From contig NZ_CP107942.1 in assembly GCF_036053395.1 (NCBI RefSeq), positions 5,732,501-5,796,500 of the forward strand: DNA of 64,000 nt, read 5' to 3'. Position numbers and translations under genes: made by a program. Below, piece after piece: positions 1-7,743 of this stretch. Within the stretch, counting starts at the first letter, position 1, and the number at the start of each line of letters is the position of its first letter. The notes under the pieces were generated by a model. The model did no database searches and had not been told where the DNA came from. It saw only the letters and a program-made list of their open reading frames with translations. The DNA comes from Actinoplanes sp. NBC_00393 (GTDB lineage Bacteria > Actinomycetota > Actinomycetes > Mycobacteriales > Micromonosporaceae).

Positions 1-1
1 C

Positions 2-1579
2 GGGAGTGCCAACTACCTGCAGACCGACGAGAGCGGCGCCTACTCGGCCAGCGTCTCGCCCGGCTCCTACCGGGTCTCGTTCCAATGGAACGCGCACACC
101 CAGTGGGCACATCAGCGAGTCACCGCTGACACGGCGAACATCTTCGCGGTCGCCGAGGGCGAGACCGTACGGGTCGACGACCAGCTGCTGGCACCCGGCG
201 CCGTGAACGGCCACATCACCAAGGCGGACGGCAGTCCCGTGCCCGGAGCATGGGTCACCCTGCGACGGGACGGCGTGCCGATCGTCGGCGCCACCACTGA
301 CGAGAACGGCTTCTACTCCATCGGCGAAGCACTGCCCGGCGAGTATCAGGTGGCGTTCGAGTGGAACGGCCTTCACCACCTGCCGGACACGGCCACCGTG
401 GCCGCCGGCACGACCACCACAGTGAACGGTTCGCTGCCGCAGGAGACGACGCTGCTCGTCAAGGCCGTCGACTCGGTCACCGGGGCGCCGGTGGGCGCTT
501 TCTGCGTGGAGGCGTGGGACCTCGAGGAGGCGGTCTGCAGTGACGCGGGCGACGCTGTCTCGGTCACCGGACTGTCGGCCGGCCAGGCCCGCTTCAACGT
601 GGTGCCGAGCGGCTCCGACTACTACCTCGCCGAGCGGAGTCTGTCCGCCACCCTGACCGCCAACGAGGTCACCACGGTTACGGTGCCGCTGGTCTTCGGT
701 GGTCAGATCGCGGTCAACGCCACCGACCGGGCTTCCGGGCAGCCGGTCGACCGCACGTGCTACCTCATCCGGGCGATCGGGCGCCCGGGGAACTTCAGCC
801 AGGGCTGCACGGCCGCCGACGGCGCCGGGAAGCTCGACCGGCCGGTCGCGCCCGGGACGTACGAGGTCTTCGTGATCGCCCCGCGCGCCTACGGTCACCA
901 GTGGCTGGGCAAGTCGGGCGGCACGGGCGACCAGAAGCAGGCGGCCCGGATCGTCGTCAAGCCGGGCAGGACGGCGAAGACGCCGACCGTGCTGCTCGAC
1001 CCGCCCGGCACGATCACCGGCGTGGTGACCGGAGCCGACGGCACGCCGCTGAAGGGTGTCGGCGTTCACCACCATGCCCGCTCGCTCCACGAGTGGGACG
1101 GGGTCAACACGGACGCCTCCGGTCGCTACGTGATCAGCGGGCTCGGGCCGTACGCCTGGCCGCTGAACTTCTCGGGCAGCAACACCCACCCCGATCAGTG
1201 GTCCGGGAACGCGGGAAACCGCTTCCAGGCCGTCAAGATCCCGGTCACCGCGGGCGGCAGCAGCACCTATGACATCAAGCTGGCGAAGGGATCGACGCTG
1301 CGCGGCACCATCAAGCCGGGATCCCCGGAGGTACGGCTGATCGCGCACAACGCGGCCACCGGCGACCCGGTCGGCGTCTTCCACGGCTACGACGACGGCA
1401 ACGCCGTGACGTCGTACGAAATGTCGCTGATCGGCCCTCAGCAGGTGAAGATCCTCTGGGATCTGTACGACGGGACCGACGGCAAGACGTGGCACGCCGG
1501 CGCGACCGACATCAGCACTGCTACCAAGGTCGGCATCCCGGCTTCCGGGGTGAAGAAGCTCAACCTGACGCACAAGTGA
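2..1579 (+). CDS. Surface or secreted protein of Ig-like (carboxypeptidase-regulatory-type) repeats, 5' end outside the window
   Basis: The frame is open from base 2, so the start and any signal peptide lie upstream. About 525 residues are visible, ending in TGA at 1577-1579. The chain is a string of beta-sandwich modules of the carboxypeptidase-regulatory-like type, with recurring signatures such as DENGFYSI followed by LPGEY (around 300-350) and DASGRYVISGLGPY (around 1110-1150). Proteins built this way are usually exported and lie at the cell surface. No catalytic motif is visible, so a structural or adhesive role is inferred from architecture alone. The next gene is convergent, about 20 bases away. 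Confidence 0.75.
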   Translation, partial: GSANYLQTDESGAYSASVSPGSYRVSFQWNAHTQWAHQRVTADTANIFAVAEGETVRVDDQLLAPGAVNGHITKADGSPVPGAWVTLRRDGVPIVGATTDENGFYSIGEALPGEYQVAFEWNGLHHLPDTATVAAGTTTTVNGSLPQETTLLVKAVDSVTGAPVGAFCVEAWDLEEAVCSDAGDAVSVTGLSAGQARFNVVPSGSDYYLAERSLSATLTANEVTTVTVPLVFGGQIAVNATDRASGQPVDRTCYLIRAIGRPGNFSQGCTAADGAGKLDRPVAPGTYEVFVIAPRAYGHQWLGKSGGTGDQKQAARIVVKPGRTAKTPTVLLDPPGTITGVVTGADGTPLKGVGVHHHARSLHEWDGVNTDASGRYVISGLGPYAWPLNFSGSNTHPDQWSGNAGNRFQAVKIPVTAGGSSTYDIKLAKGSTLRGTIKPGSPEVRLIAHNAATGDPVGVFHGYDDGNAVTSYEMSLIGPQQVKILWDLYDGTDGKTWHAGATDISTATKVGIPASGVKKLNLTHK

Positions 1580-1598
1580 GCTGATGGGGCCGTCGCGG

Positions 1599-2498
1599 CT
1601 ATGCGGCGGCCCCGTCCTTGTGGTCCCGCGCCCAGAGGTAGTAGTCGCGTTCCAGCATCCGAGCTTCCAGCGCGAGCCGGCGTTGCCGCATCCGCGGGAC
1701 ATTCGACGGCAGCGTGATGAAGGTTTCCGGGAGCACTGCCAGCGAGGTGGTGATCCGCTCGCCGTCGACCATCCGCAGCAGCACCCGGCACTGCCACCAT
1801 GGCCGGTCGTCGCCCGGCCAGTAGTAGTCCGCCGGATCGGGGAACAGATAGTGCGTGGCCCCGGGATCCAGATGGGCTCGCAGCTCGGGGCTACCGCCAC
1901 CCAGCCCGAGCCTTCGGCGGCCGGCTTCCTCGAACAGGGCGTACATTCGGTCGCGATCCAGCGCCTTCAGGACTCGGGCCTGCCTGGGCAGAGGCTTTCG
2001 TCCTGGCGGCGTGCGAACCGGCCAGCCGGCCAGCACTTGAAGCCGCCGCCGCAGGTCCCAGTCGGCGACATCCTTGCGCGGTGCTGGCAGCGGAGGCGGC
2101 GGCGTCCACTGATAGTCCGCGGCGGCGATGTGCCTCAGCATCCACTGCCGGCCCTCGTCCCCGGCGGTGTTCCAGGTCCAGCTCATCGGCCGTTCCTGCA
2201 TCGCCCGCTCGCGGCGAGTGAGGTGCCCCGGGCGCTCTTTCGGCGCGGCGTTGAGTGGCAGGTTGTGCGCCAGATCAGCCAGGAAAGAGATCAACTCAAG
2301 AGCCTCGCCGGCCGGCCTCCCCGGTTGCCGACCAGGCTTCCTGGCAGCAGACCGAATCTCAATCAATGCGTGATAAGCCAAAAGCCCAGCAACGGTACGG
2401 TCGTCGACCTCCCCCGCCCGGAACCCGAGGCACCTGGCCAAACGCCGCCGACCACTCGCTCGGCGCGTGGTGATCGAGGAACGCTGATCGGGCGACAT
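1599..2498 (-). CDS. Hypothetical protein, about 299 residues
   Basis: I do not recognise a family. The protein is soluble-looking and rich in Arg and Trp. Its C-terminal third (after about residue 200) is the most protein-like part, with PADYYWPGDDRPWWQCRVLL and a charged helical end. The Met at 2496-2498 was chosen because residues upstream of it have mixed composition, but no strong ribosome binding site supports any start, and the frame stays open to 2564. It is convergent with the surface-protein gene and followed upstream by a long region without a clear gene. Confidence 0.5.
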   Translation of the reverse strand: MSPDQRSSITTRRASGRRRLARCLGFRAGEVDDRTVAGLLAYHALIEIRSAARKPGRQPGRPAGEALELISFLADLAHNLPLNAAPKERPGHLTRRERAMQERPMSWTWNTAGDEGRQWMLRHIAAADYQWTPPPPLPAPRKDVADWDLRRRLQVLAGWPVRTPPGRKPLPRQARVLKALDRDRMYALFEEAGRRRLGLGGGSPELRAHLDPGATHYLFPDPADYYWPGDDRPWWQCRVLLRMVDGERITTSLAVLPETFITLPSNVPRMRQRRLALEARMLERDYYLWARDHKDGAAA

Positions 2499-2564
2499 GG
2501 TGACATGATCGCCGACCCCCATGCTCACTGCCGCGTTCCCGCTCGGCGGCCCTGCCTGCTCCAC

Positions 2565-3976
2565 GCGTTCACCACGATCGTCGGCGCGGACCCGAAAGCC
2601 ATCGTGCCCGTGGCACCCAGTCAGCGCGCGCTACCCACCCAGCACCGATCGCGCAATGCCCACCCATACTGCAGCGCGCAATGCCCACCCACATCACGAT
2701 GCCGCACTGCCGGTCCGCCGCGTCGTCCATCAGTTGTTCGGCGCTGCCCTTCCCCAGGGTTTTTCCTTTGAACCACTAATGGCGACCAGCGGCGCCCAGA
2801 AAATGAAGGTTGGCATGATCCTCTACTTACACTTCAGAGCGGCGGAGCGGGAAAATTAATGCATGAGGCAGGCGTCATTGTTCGGCAGGGCAGAAATTGC
2901 GGCGATGCGCGACAGAACCGCTTCTAGAAACCATTCACCCGCCCGCGACGAGTTCCGTCGTGAGCATGAGCGGCATCGCGCATGGGGCCTACAGCGCCGC
3001 CACGCCGAAAAGCTCCGCCGCCTCCGACAAAGTCGATCCGCTGCTGCCCCGGCGCCCACCCTCGAAAGCCTTCCTCCGCACCCCACCGTGCCACCACCGC
3101 CGGTTCCAGCCGCGCGACGAGCAAACACCTCGCCGCAGCCACTACCTCTTCCCGCGCAGCCGTCACCTGCTGGACCCAAGCCGCCCTGCCGCGCGCTGCA
3201 GCCGTCATCTCCCAAAGCGCGGCAGTCCCACCCTGCGCATCAGGCCGTTCCCTCCAAAGCGCAGCCGCCAACTGCTGAAACGCGACCGCCCCAGCCTGGC
3301 CCGCAGCCATCACCTACAGAAAACGCAGCTGCCAACTACCAAAACGCGACTGGCTCGCCCTGCGCCGCCATCGCCTCTAAAAACGCAGCCAACCCTGCAC
3401 CGACAAGCCGCGGTGAGGCAACGGGCGCTTCCACAGCTCGACCGCCACGGTCGGCCTCCCAGGGCAGGTCCGGCCCGGTTCTACTCACTGTGGCATTTCT
3501 TGGATACTTGGGTCGCTGCAGGATGGTGGTTTTTGTTTTACTCAACCTTGCCGGGAACGCCACCGTCCGCAGCAATTACTGCGCGATGGTCGAGGTGCAG
3601 ACAATCAAAAACGCCATATTGTTTTCCGCATTTTATCGTCGCCGTGTGCGGTGGTGTCGGCGGGACGGCAGCTGGAAACGGGGACCGCCGGGATCGGAGA
3701 CGCGTGCGATTATTGGGGTGATCCCGCCGATTTCCTGTGTGCGTGGCGTGGGCTGACTGTGCCAAGGTGGCGGGCCGTCACCTCGGCGATCAGGGGCCGT
3801 TGCCGGGGTTGGCCCAACTGCGGTGACTCCCCGCGGGCGGGAAGTGAGCGCGGTAATGCATGCCGCGCATCGTGTAGTGGAAATAGCAACGCCGCTGCGA
3901 ATTCCACGGGGGAAGAACTCGCAACGGCGTTCACCGTACGTTAACTGAGTGGACGCGCCGCGTCCAGTCATGATCG
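2565..3976. other. Long stretch without a convincing gene, containing degenerate repeats
   Basis: This 1.4-kb stretch is less GC-rich than its surroundings. Several reading frames stay open on both strands (for example 2966-3721 on plus, Arg/His/Pro-rich; 2924-3313 on minus, Ala/Leu-rich), but none shows the strong third-position G/C bias of neighbouring genes. Between about 3100 and 3420 there are imperfect repeats built on CGCAGCCNNCA and AAAACGCAGC, and the minus-strand reading gives related peptides such as AFQQLAAALW and TAALWEMTAAARG. It may be an eroded repeat-protein gene or non-coding DNA. I see no RNA gene or mobile element here. Confidence 0.35.
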
Positions 3977-4588
3977 TCAGCGTAGTTCGGGGTAGAGCAA
4001 ACCTGTGGCGCAGGCGCCTACGAGGGCGCCGGCCAGGACCTGGGCTGGGGTGTGGTCTCCCAGGCGGATGCGGGACCAGCCTACGGCGGCGGCCAGGGGC
4101 CAGGTGAAGCTCAGCCATGGACCGAAGACGACGGTGAAGGTCACTGCTACGCCGGCCGCTACCAGGGCGTGGATGGAGATCTTCCAGCGGGCCAGCAGGG
4201 TGATCGGGGTGGCTACCACCAGGGCGGCGGCCATGCAGGCGATGAGGGCCAGCAGGTCGCGAGGGGCGCCGGCGGCGTAGAGGGCCAGCGTGCCGGAGGC
4301 GGTGGAGCCCAGGCATACCAGCAGGGGCAGGGTGCGCTGGGAGCGGACGCCTACGTGGCGGTCGGTCCAGGCGCCTCGGCGGACGCCGTGAAGGATGTAG
4401 GCGATCGGCAGGAAGCTGGCTGCGGCGGCCGCTATGACGCCCCAGAACAGTGCGGTCAGTGCGGTGTCGGCAGCGTGCCAGGCAACGGCGATCAGGACGG
4501 TGGCTACCAGCACGGCGGGCGAGAGGATTTCGGTGAGGAGCCGGGCGAGGCGGTCGGCGGGGCGGGTTTCAGAGGACTGCGTCGTCAT
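3977..4588 (-). CDS. PAP2-like integral membrane phosphatase
   Basis: About 203 residues with five or six hydrophobic segments. The C-terminal half carries the phosphatase-like signature of actinobacterial PAP2-family membrane proteins: KISIHALVAAG followed by VGWSRIRLGDHTPAQVLAGA, corresponding to the histidine-containing and SRxxxxxHxxxQ-type motifs. The usual reaction of the family is dephosphorylation of lipid phosphates at the membrane; the substrate here is unknown. Translation is drawn from the Met at 4586-4588 because the 47 residues further upstream are a proline-rich low-complexity stretch. The gene lies about 170 bases downstream of the MAB_1171c-like gene and on the same strand. 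Confidence 0.65.
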   Translation of the reverse strand: MTTQSSETRPADRLARLLTEILSPAVLVATVLIAVAWHAADTALTALFWGVIAAAAASFLPIAYILHGVRRGAWTDRHVGVRSQRTLPLLVCLGSTASGTLALYAAGAPRDLLALIACMAAALVVATPITLLARWKISIHALVAAGVAVTFTVVFGPWLSFTWPLAAAVGWSRIRLGDHTPAQVLAGALVGACATGLLYPELR

Positions 4589-4756
4589 GGGATTCCAGGC
4601 TGGCGGGGGCGGCGGGCAAATTTCAGTGGGCGGCGGGGACGAAGCGGGGCGAGGGCGAGGCGGGGAGCAGGGCGGCGGGCGAGGCCGGCGGATCGCTGGG
4701 CCGGCGGCGGGAGTGGGTGAGACCGCCAATGGCCGGTGGTGAGAGCGCGCAGGTTG

Positions 4757-6007
4757 TCATGGGGCGGGGTGGGCCGGGGCGAGCGGGTCGTCGTCGGGGG
4801 TCTGCCGCTGGGCGCGGGCCGGGGTGGCCTGCTCAGCGCGGGCCAAGGCGGCAGGAAGCAGGCGGGAGACAGCCGCCAAGTGTTGGACGCTGGCGTCCAG
4901 GTCGGAGTCGTCGAGGAGCGGGAGGCCGGCTGAGGAAGTTGGGGGGCGGCGGCGCTCGGGCGGCGTACCCGTCAAGTAGTTGAGCATTGCTGCGATGCTG
5001 GCGGCGTCCCCGGCGGCCCGGGCTGATGCGGGGGTCTGGCCTGCGGCGATGGCTGCGGCGGCGGCTGAGGCGCCGGCCGATGGGTCCAGGTAGCCGTCGT
5101 GGCTGCGTAGGCCGTCGAGGATCTCGATGACCCGGCGGTAGGTTTCGACGCCGAGGGTGGTCAGAGGCGGGCGACGGCGTGGCGGATGCAGGGTGGCGCC
5201 GCTGTCGAGGTCGTGCAAGGCCCGCCACAGCGGATACATGGCGCGGTAACGGCGGTACTGACCGGGCCATTGGCGCAGGGCACCGGCGGTGCGGACGATC
5301 GTGGGGAGGACCAGACCGACGCTGACCAGGGTGATGCCGAGGCCGATCAGGGCGCGCGAGACCGGACGTTCCGACCACGGCACGGCGCCGCCGAGGGAGA
5401 CCACCAGGATGAAGAAGCCTTTGTGTACGACGTAGATCAGCCCGACCAGAGCGCCGGTGCTGAGCAGGCGCAACCCGGCGCGCAGGGCTGATGCGGGCAG
5501 CTGCCGGGAGTAGCGAAGGGACATCCGCATGATGTCGACCATGGCCAGCGCCAGATACGCCAGGAAGCTGATCATGTATTCGCGCATCCAGGGCGCGCCC
5601 GCGTACCGATCGGCGAAGTGCTCCGCGTCCTCCACCGCGAAATCGGCGATCAGGAAGACGGCGCCCATCACGGCGGCGACGACGGCGAGCAGCAGCCAGC
5701 GGTGGGCGGCCCGGCGCCGGGCGGTTGCCGGGTCGCCCAGGTGCAGGAACAGCGACTGTACGGCGGCCGCGGCGATCAGCGCGCACAGGTGGATGACATA
5801 GCGGCCGAGGTTCGGGACCCCGCTGAGCTGCCCGATCGCGTGGTAGACGGGCTTGCACGAGATGACCTGGGCGACACCGAGGCTGGCCAGCACACCGCAG
5901 GTGGCGCGCAGGCCGGGGTTGCGCGGATCCCGCAGCAGCTGGGTGGTCTTCGGGATGAGGGCGGCGAACGCGACCGCGCCGGCGAGCAGCGGGGTGTAGT
6001 CGCTCAC
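4757..6007 (-). CDS. MAB_1171c-type seven-helix membrane protein
   Basis: 416 residues. The first about 240 residues contain roughly seven hydrophobic segments, and the rest is a cytoplasmic, Ala/Arg/Pro-rich tail. Length, arrangement and the motif PKTTQLLRDPRNPGLRAT near the N-terminus match the actinobacterial family annotated as MAB_1171c putative transporter (DUF6545). The transported substrate, if any, is not known. The GTG start at 6005-6007 overlaps the stop of the upstream protease gene as GTGA, so the two are translationally coupled. An XRE regulator, a protease and this membrane protein form one operon, an arrangement known from other actinobacteria. Confidence 0.75.
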   Translation of the reverse strand: MSDYTPLLAGAVAFAALIPKTTQLLRDPRNPGLRATCGVLASLGVAQVISCKPVYHAIGQLSGVPNLGRYVIHLCALIAAAAVQSLFLHLGDPATARRRAAHRWLLLAVVAAVMGAVFLIADFAVEDAEHFADRYAGAPWMREYMISFLAYLALAMVDIMRMSLRYSRQLPASALRAGLRLLSTGALVGLIYVVHKGFFILVVSLGGAVPWSERPVSRALIGLGITLVSVGLVLPTIVRTAGALRQWPGQYRRYRAMYPLWRALHDLDSGATLHPPRRRPPLTTLGVETYRRVIEILDGLRSHDGYLDPSAGASAAAAAIAAGQTPASARAAGDAASIAAMLNYLTGTPPERRRPPTSSAGLPLLDDSDLDASVQHLAAVSRLLPAALARAEQATPARAQRQTPDDDPLAPAHPAP

Positions 6008-6540
6008 TTCTTCCAGCTCCGGTCGGCGGCCAGGGCGGAGCTGACCCGGTCGAGAGCGGCGGTGCGCACGTCGCCGGGGTCACGGGGCCGGGGCACCGGG
6101 GAGCGGCTGGCGGCGAAGCGGCTGATCACGCTGGCCACGCCTTCGGCTTCGCGTTCCTGGTCGTCGGGGTAGCTGGTGGTGCGGCCGAGGACGCGTTCGA
6201 CCATGGCCGGGTCGAGGAAGTCGAAGCTGAGGTCGGCGGCGTCCAGGCGCAGCCGGCCGCGGTGGTCGCAGAGCAGGTGGGCGAGTTCGTGCAGCAGGAT
6301 GTGTTCGCGCAGCACGGCGGGGGCGCGGTTGTCGACGACGATGTAGTCGGCTTTGCCGGTGGCCAGCCACAGGCCGCAGGGTGCGGTGGCGTCGCTGGTG
6401 TCCATCGGCAGGATGTGGATGGGCCGGCCGCGTTTGTCAGCGATGTTCTCGCTGAAGGCGCGCGCGTCGAACGGCACCGGGATGGTGATGTCCAGCCGGC
6501 GCAGGAGCTGTTCGTGGCGGCGGATCTCGCGGGCGCGCAT
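6004..6540 (-). CDS. ImmA/IrrE-family metallo-endopeptidase (peptidase M78-like)
   Basis: 178 residues. The zinc site HELAH is seen within HILLHELAHLLCDH near residue 80, as in ImmA/IrrE proteases, which cleave or otherwise relieve XRE-family repressors. It sits 2 bases downstream of an XRE-family regulator gene, its probable target, and overlaps the membrane protein gene downstream by a GTGA junction. The start is the ATG at 6538-6540. That the protease acts on the neighbouring regulator is inference from family knowledge and gene order. Confidence 0.85.
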   Translation of the reverse strand: MRAREIRRHEQLLRRLDITIPVPFDARAFSENIADKRGRPIHILPMDTSDATAPCGLWLATGKADYIVVDNRAPAVLREHILLHELAHLLCDHRGRLRLDAADLSFDFLDPAMVERVLGRTTSYPDDQEREAEGVASVISRFAASRSPVPRPRDPGDVRTAALDRVSSALAADRSWKK

Positions 6541-6542
6541 GC

Positions 6543-7007
6543 CTACGGCAGGCCCTCTATCTCGCGGACCTGGTCGAGCATGGTGGAGACCAGTTTGAGG
6601 TGCGACGGCGACAGGCCACGGGCTTTCAAGGCGATGACGCGTACGCCAGGATCGTTCATGGCATCGTCAGCGGCCTGCAGTTTCTCCTTGAACTGCACGA
6701 CCGCGCGCAGCTGCTCGAGCTCACGGGCGACGGCACCCGGGTCGCCGTCGCCGAGCAGGAAGGCGGCCGGCACCCCGAAGAACCGGGCGAGCGCGCGGAC
6801 CTGCTGCACGCCGGGGTTCTCCCGTTCGCCGGTGCAGATGTAGTTGATGTACGCCGCGGAGATCTCGAAGCTCTGGTCGCGTTTGATGGCCTCGGCCACC
6901 TCGCGAACCGAGTAGCGGGGTTTGCCCACCGGCCGGACGGTCTCGAACAGGTAGTTGAGCCGGTCCTGCATGCTCGTGAGCGGACGACCGCCTGATGTGG
7001 TGCTCAC
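6543..7007 (-). CDS. XRE-family helix-turn-helix regulator
   Basis: About 154 residues. An N-terminal helix-turn-helix is recognisable (RYSVREVAEAI then ISAAYINYICTGERENPGVQQVRALARFFGVPAAFLL), followed by a C-terminal helical part that probably dimerises or contacts the protease. GTG at 7005-7007 is preferred over the GTG at 7035-7037 because an AGGGAGGG ribosome binding site lies a few bases upstream of it. Four TTGACA-containing sites lie immediately upstream and are likely operators. First gene of the operon with the ImmA-like protease and the seven-helix protein. Confidence 0.8.
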   Translation of the reverse strand: MSTTSGGRPLTSMQDRLNYLFETVRPVGKPRYSVREVAEAIKRDQSFEISAAYINYICTGERENPGVQQVRALARFFGVPAAFLLGDGDPGAVARELEQLRAVVQFKEKLQAADDAMNDPGVRVIALKARGLSPSHLKLVSTMLDQVREIEGLP

Positions 7008-7020
7008 CGTCGCCCTCCCT

Positions 7021-7133
7021 CTGTCAACCAAGTGCACAGTCAGTTGACAGGAATCCGGCGATCATGCGTATGCTTCCATCGCTGTCAACTGATCCGACGC
7101 GCACGTAGCGTACCGGAACCTCATCAGTTGACA
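7021..7133. promoter_or_regulatory. Cluster of four (T)GTCAAC / GTTGACA sites, promoter and probable XRE operator
   Basis: CTGTCAAC at 7021-7028 faces GTTGACAG at 7043-7050, and TGTCAACTGAT at 7083-7093 faces its exact reverse complement ATCAGTTGACA at 7123-7133. The minus-strand reading of 7083-7088 is TTGACA, followed after 16 bases by CATGAT, a good -35/-10 pair for the regulator operon. The repeated word overlaps the -35 boxes, as expected of an autorepressor operator. Confidence 0.65.
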
Positions 7134-7277
7134 TTGATGTGTGGTTCCTCGATGTCCATCGGGGAGGTACGGCGCGTCGGCCTTATCACGGGGACGAGGG
7201 ACGGCGCGGCGCCCGCAGCGCCACGCCCTCGGTGAAGCCGATCGCCAGAGCCTCCCCGGTGGAGGGGAGCTCTCCCC

Positions 7278-7733
7278 CTACAGCCGGATGTCGTCGACCT
7301 CGACGTCCACGTTGCTCACGTGCAGCCCGTAGTGCTCGACCGCCTCGATGACCTTGCGGCGGACCTCGGCGGTGACCTGCGCGGCGACCTCTCCGGCGGC
7401 CAGCACCAGCACCACGGTGATCTCCACGTCCAGGCCGTCCACCTTGGCTGTCACGCCGCGGGTGGCGTCGCCGACCTTGTCCAGGCCGACCTTGTCGAGC
7501 ACGGCGTTGAAGAAGCGGGCCACGTCGCCGCCGAGCTCGACCACGCCGGGCACCGAGCGGGCCGCGGCGGCCGCGAGCTTCTCGACGACCTCGCGTTCGA
7601 ACTTCGTGGCGCCCCGGTACGCGGCGGCCTCGACCACCTCGGCGCCGCCGTGCTGCGGCGGCACGGCCGGGACCACGGCGGGGACGAACAACTCCTGCGT
7701 ACGGTCCGCGTGGAACTCGACCTCGTCGTTCAT
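7278..7733 (-). CDS. Asp23/Gls24-family envelope stress response protein
   Basis: 151 residues. The Asp23 domain spans about residues 40-150, with the typical start (VVEKLAAAAARSVPGV) and the VTAKVDGLDVEITVVLVLA and VRRKVIEAVEHYGLHVSNVDVEV segments shortened or kept as in the family. Members are membrane-associated proteins induced by envelope stress. It starts only 10 bases after the stop of the GH65 gene and on the same strand, so it is probably the second gene of that transcript. Any link between the two is unknown. Confidence 0.8.
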   Translation of the reverse strand: MNDEVEFHADRTQELFVPAVVPAVPPQHGGAEVVEAAAYRGATKFEREVVEKLAAAAARSVPGVVELGGDVARFFNAVLDKVGLDKVGDATRGVTAKVDGLDVEITVVLVLAAGEVAAQVTAEVRRKVIEAVEHYGLHVSNVDVEVDDIRL

Positions 7734-7743
7734 GATCAGCAGA

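Noticed and set aside
2863..3756. Plus-strand gene for a 297-residue Pro-rich protein
   Set aside because: Third codon positions are not G/C-biased and competing frames are open on both strands, so I leave it unassigned.
7139..7351. Plus-strand genes downstream of the divergent TTGACA sites
   Set aside because: Short Arg-rich frames with no ribosome binding site or homologue; only the minus-strand regulator operon is convincing.
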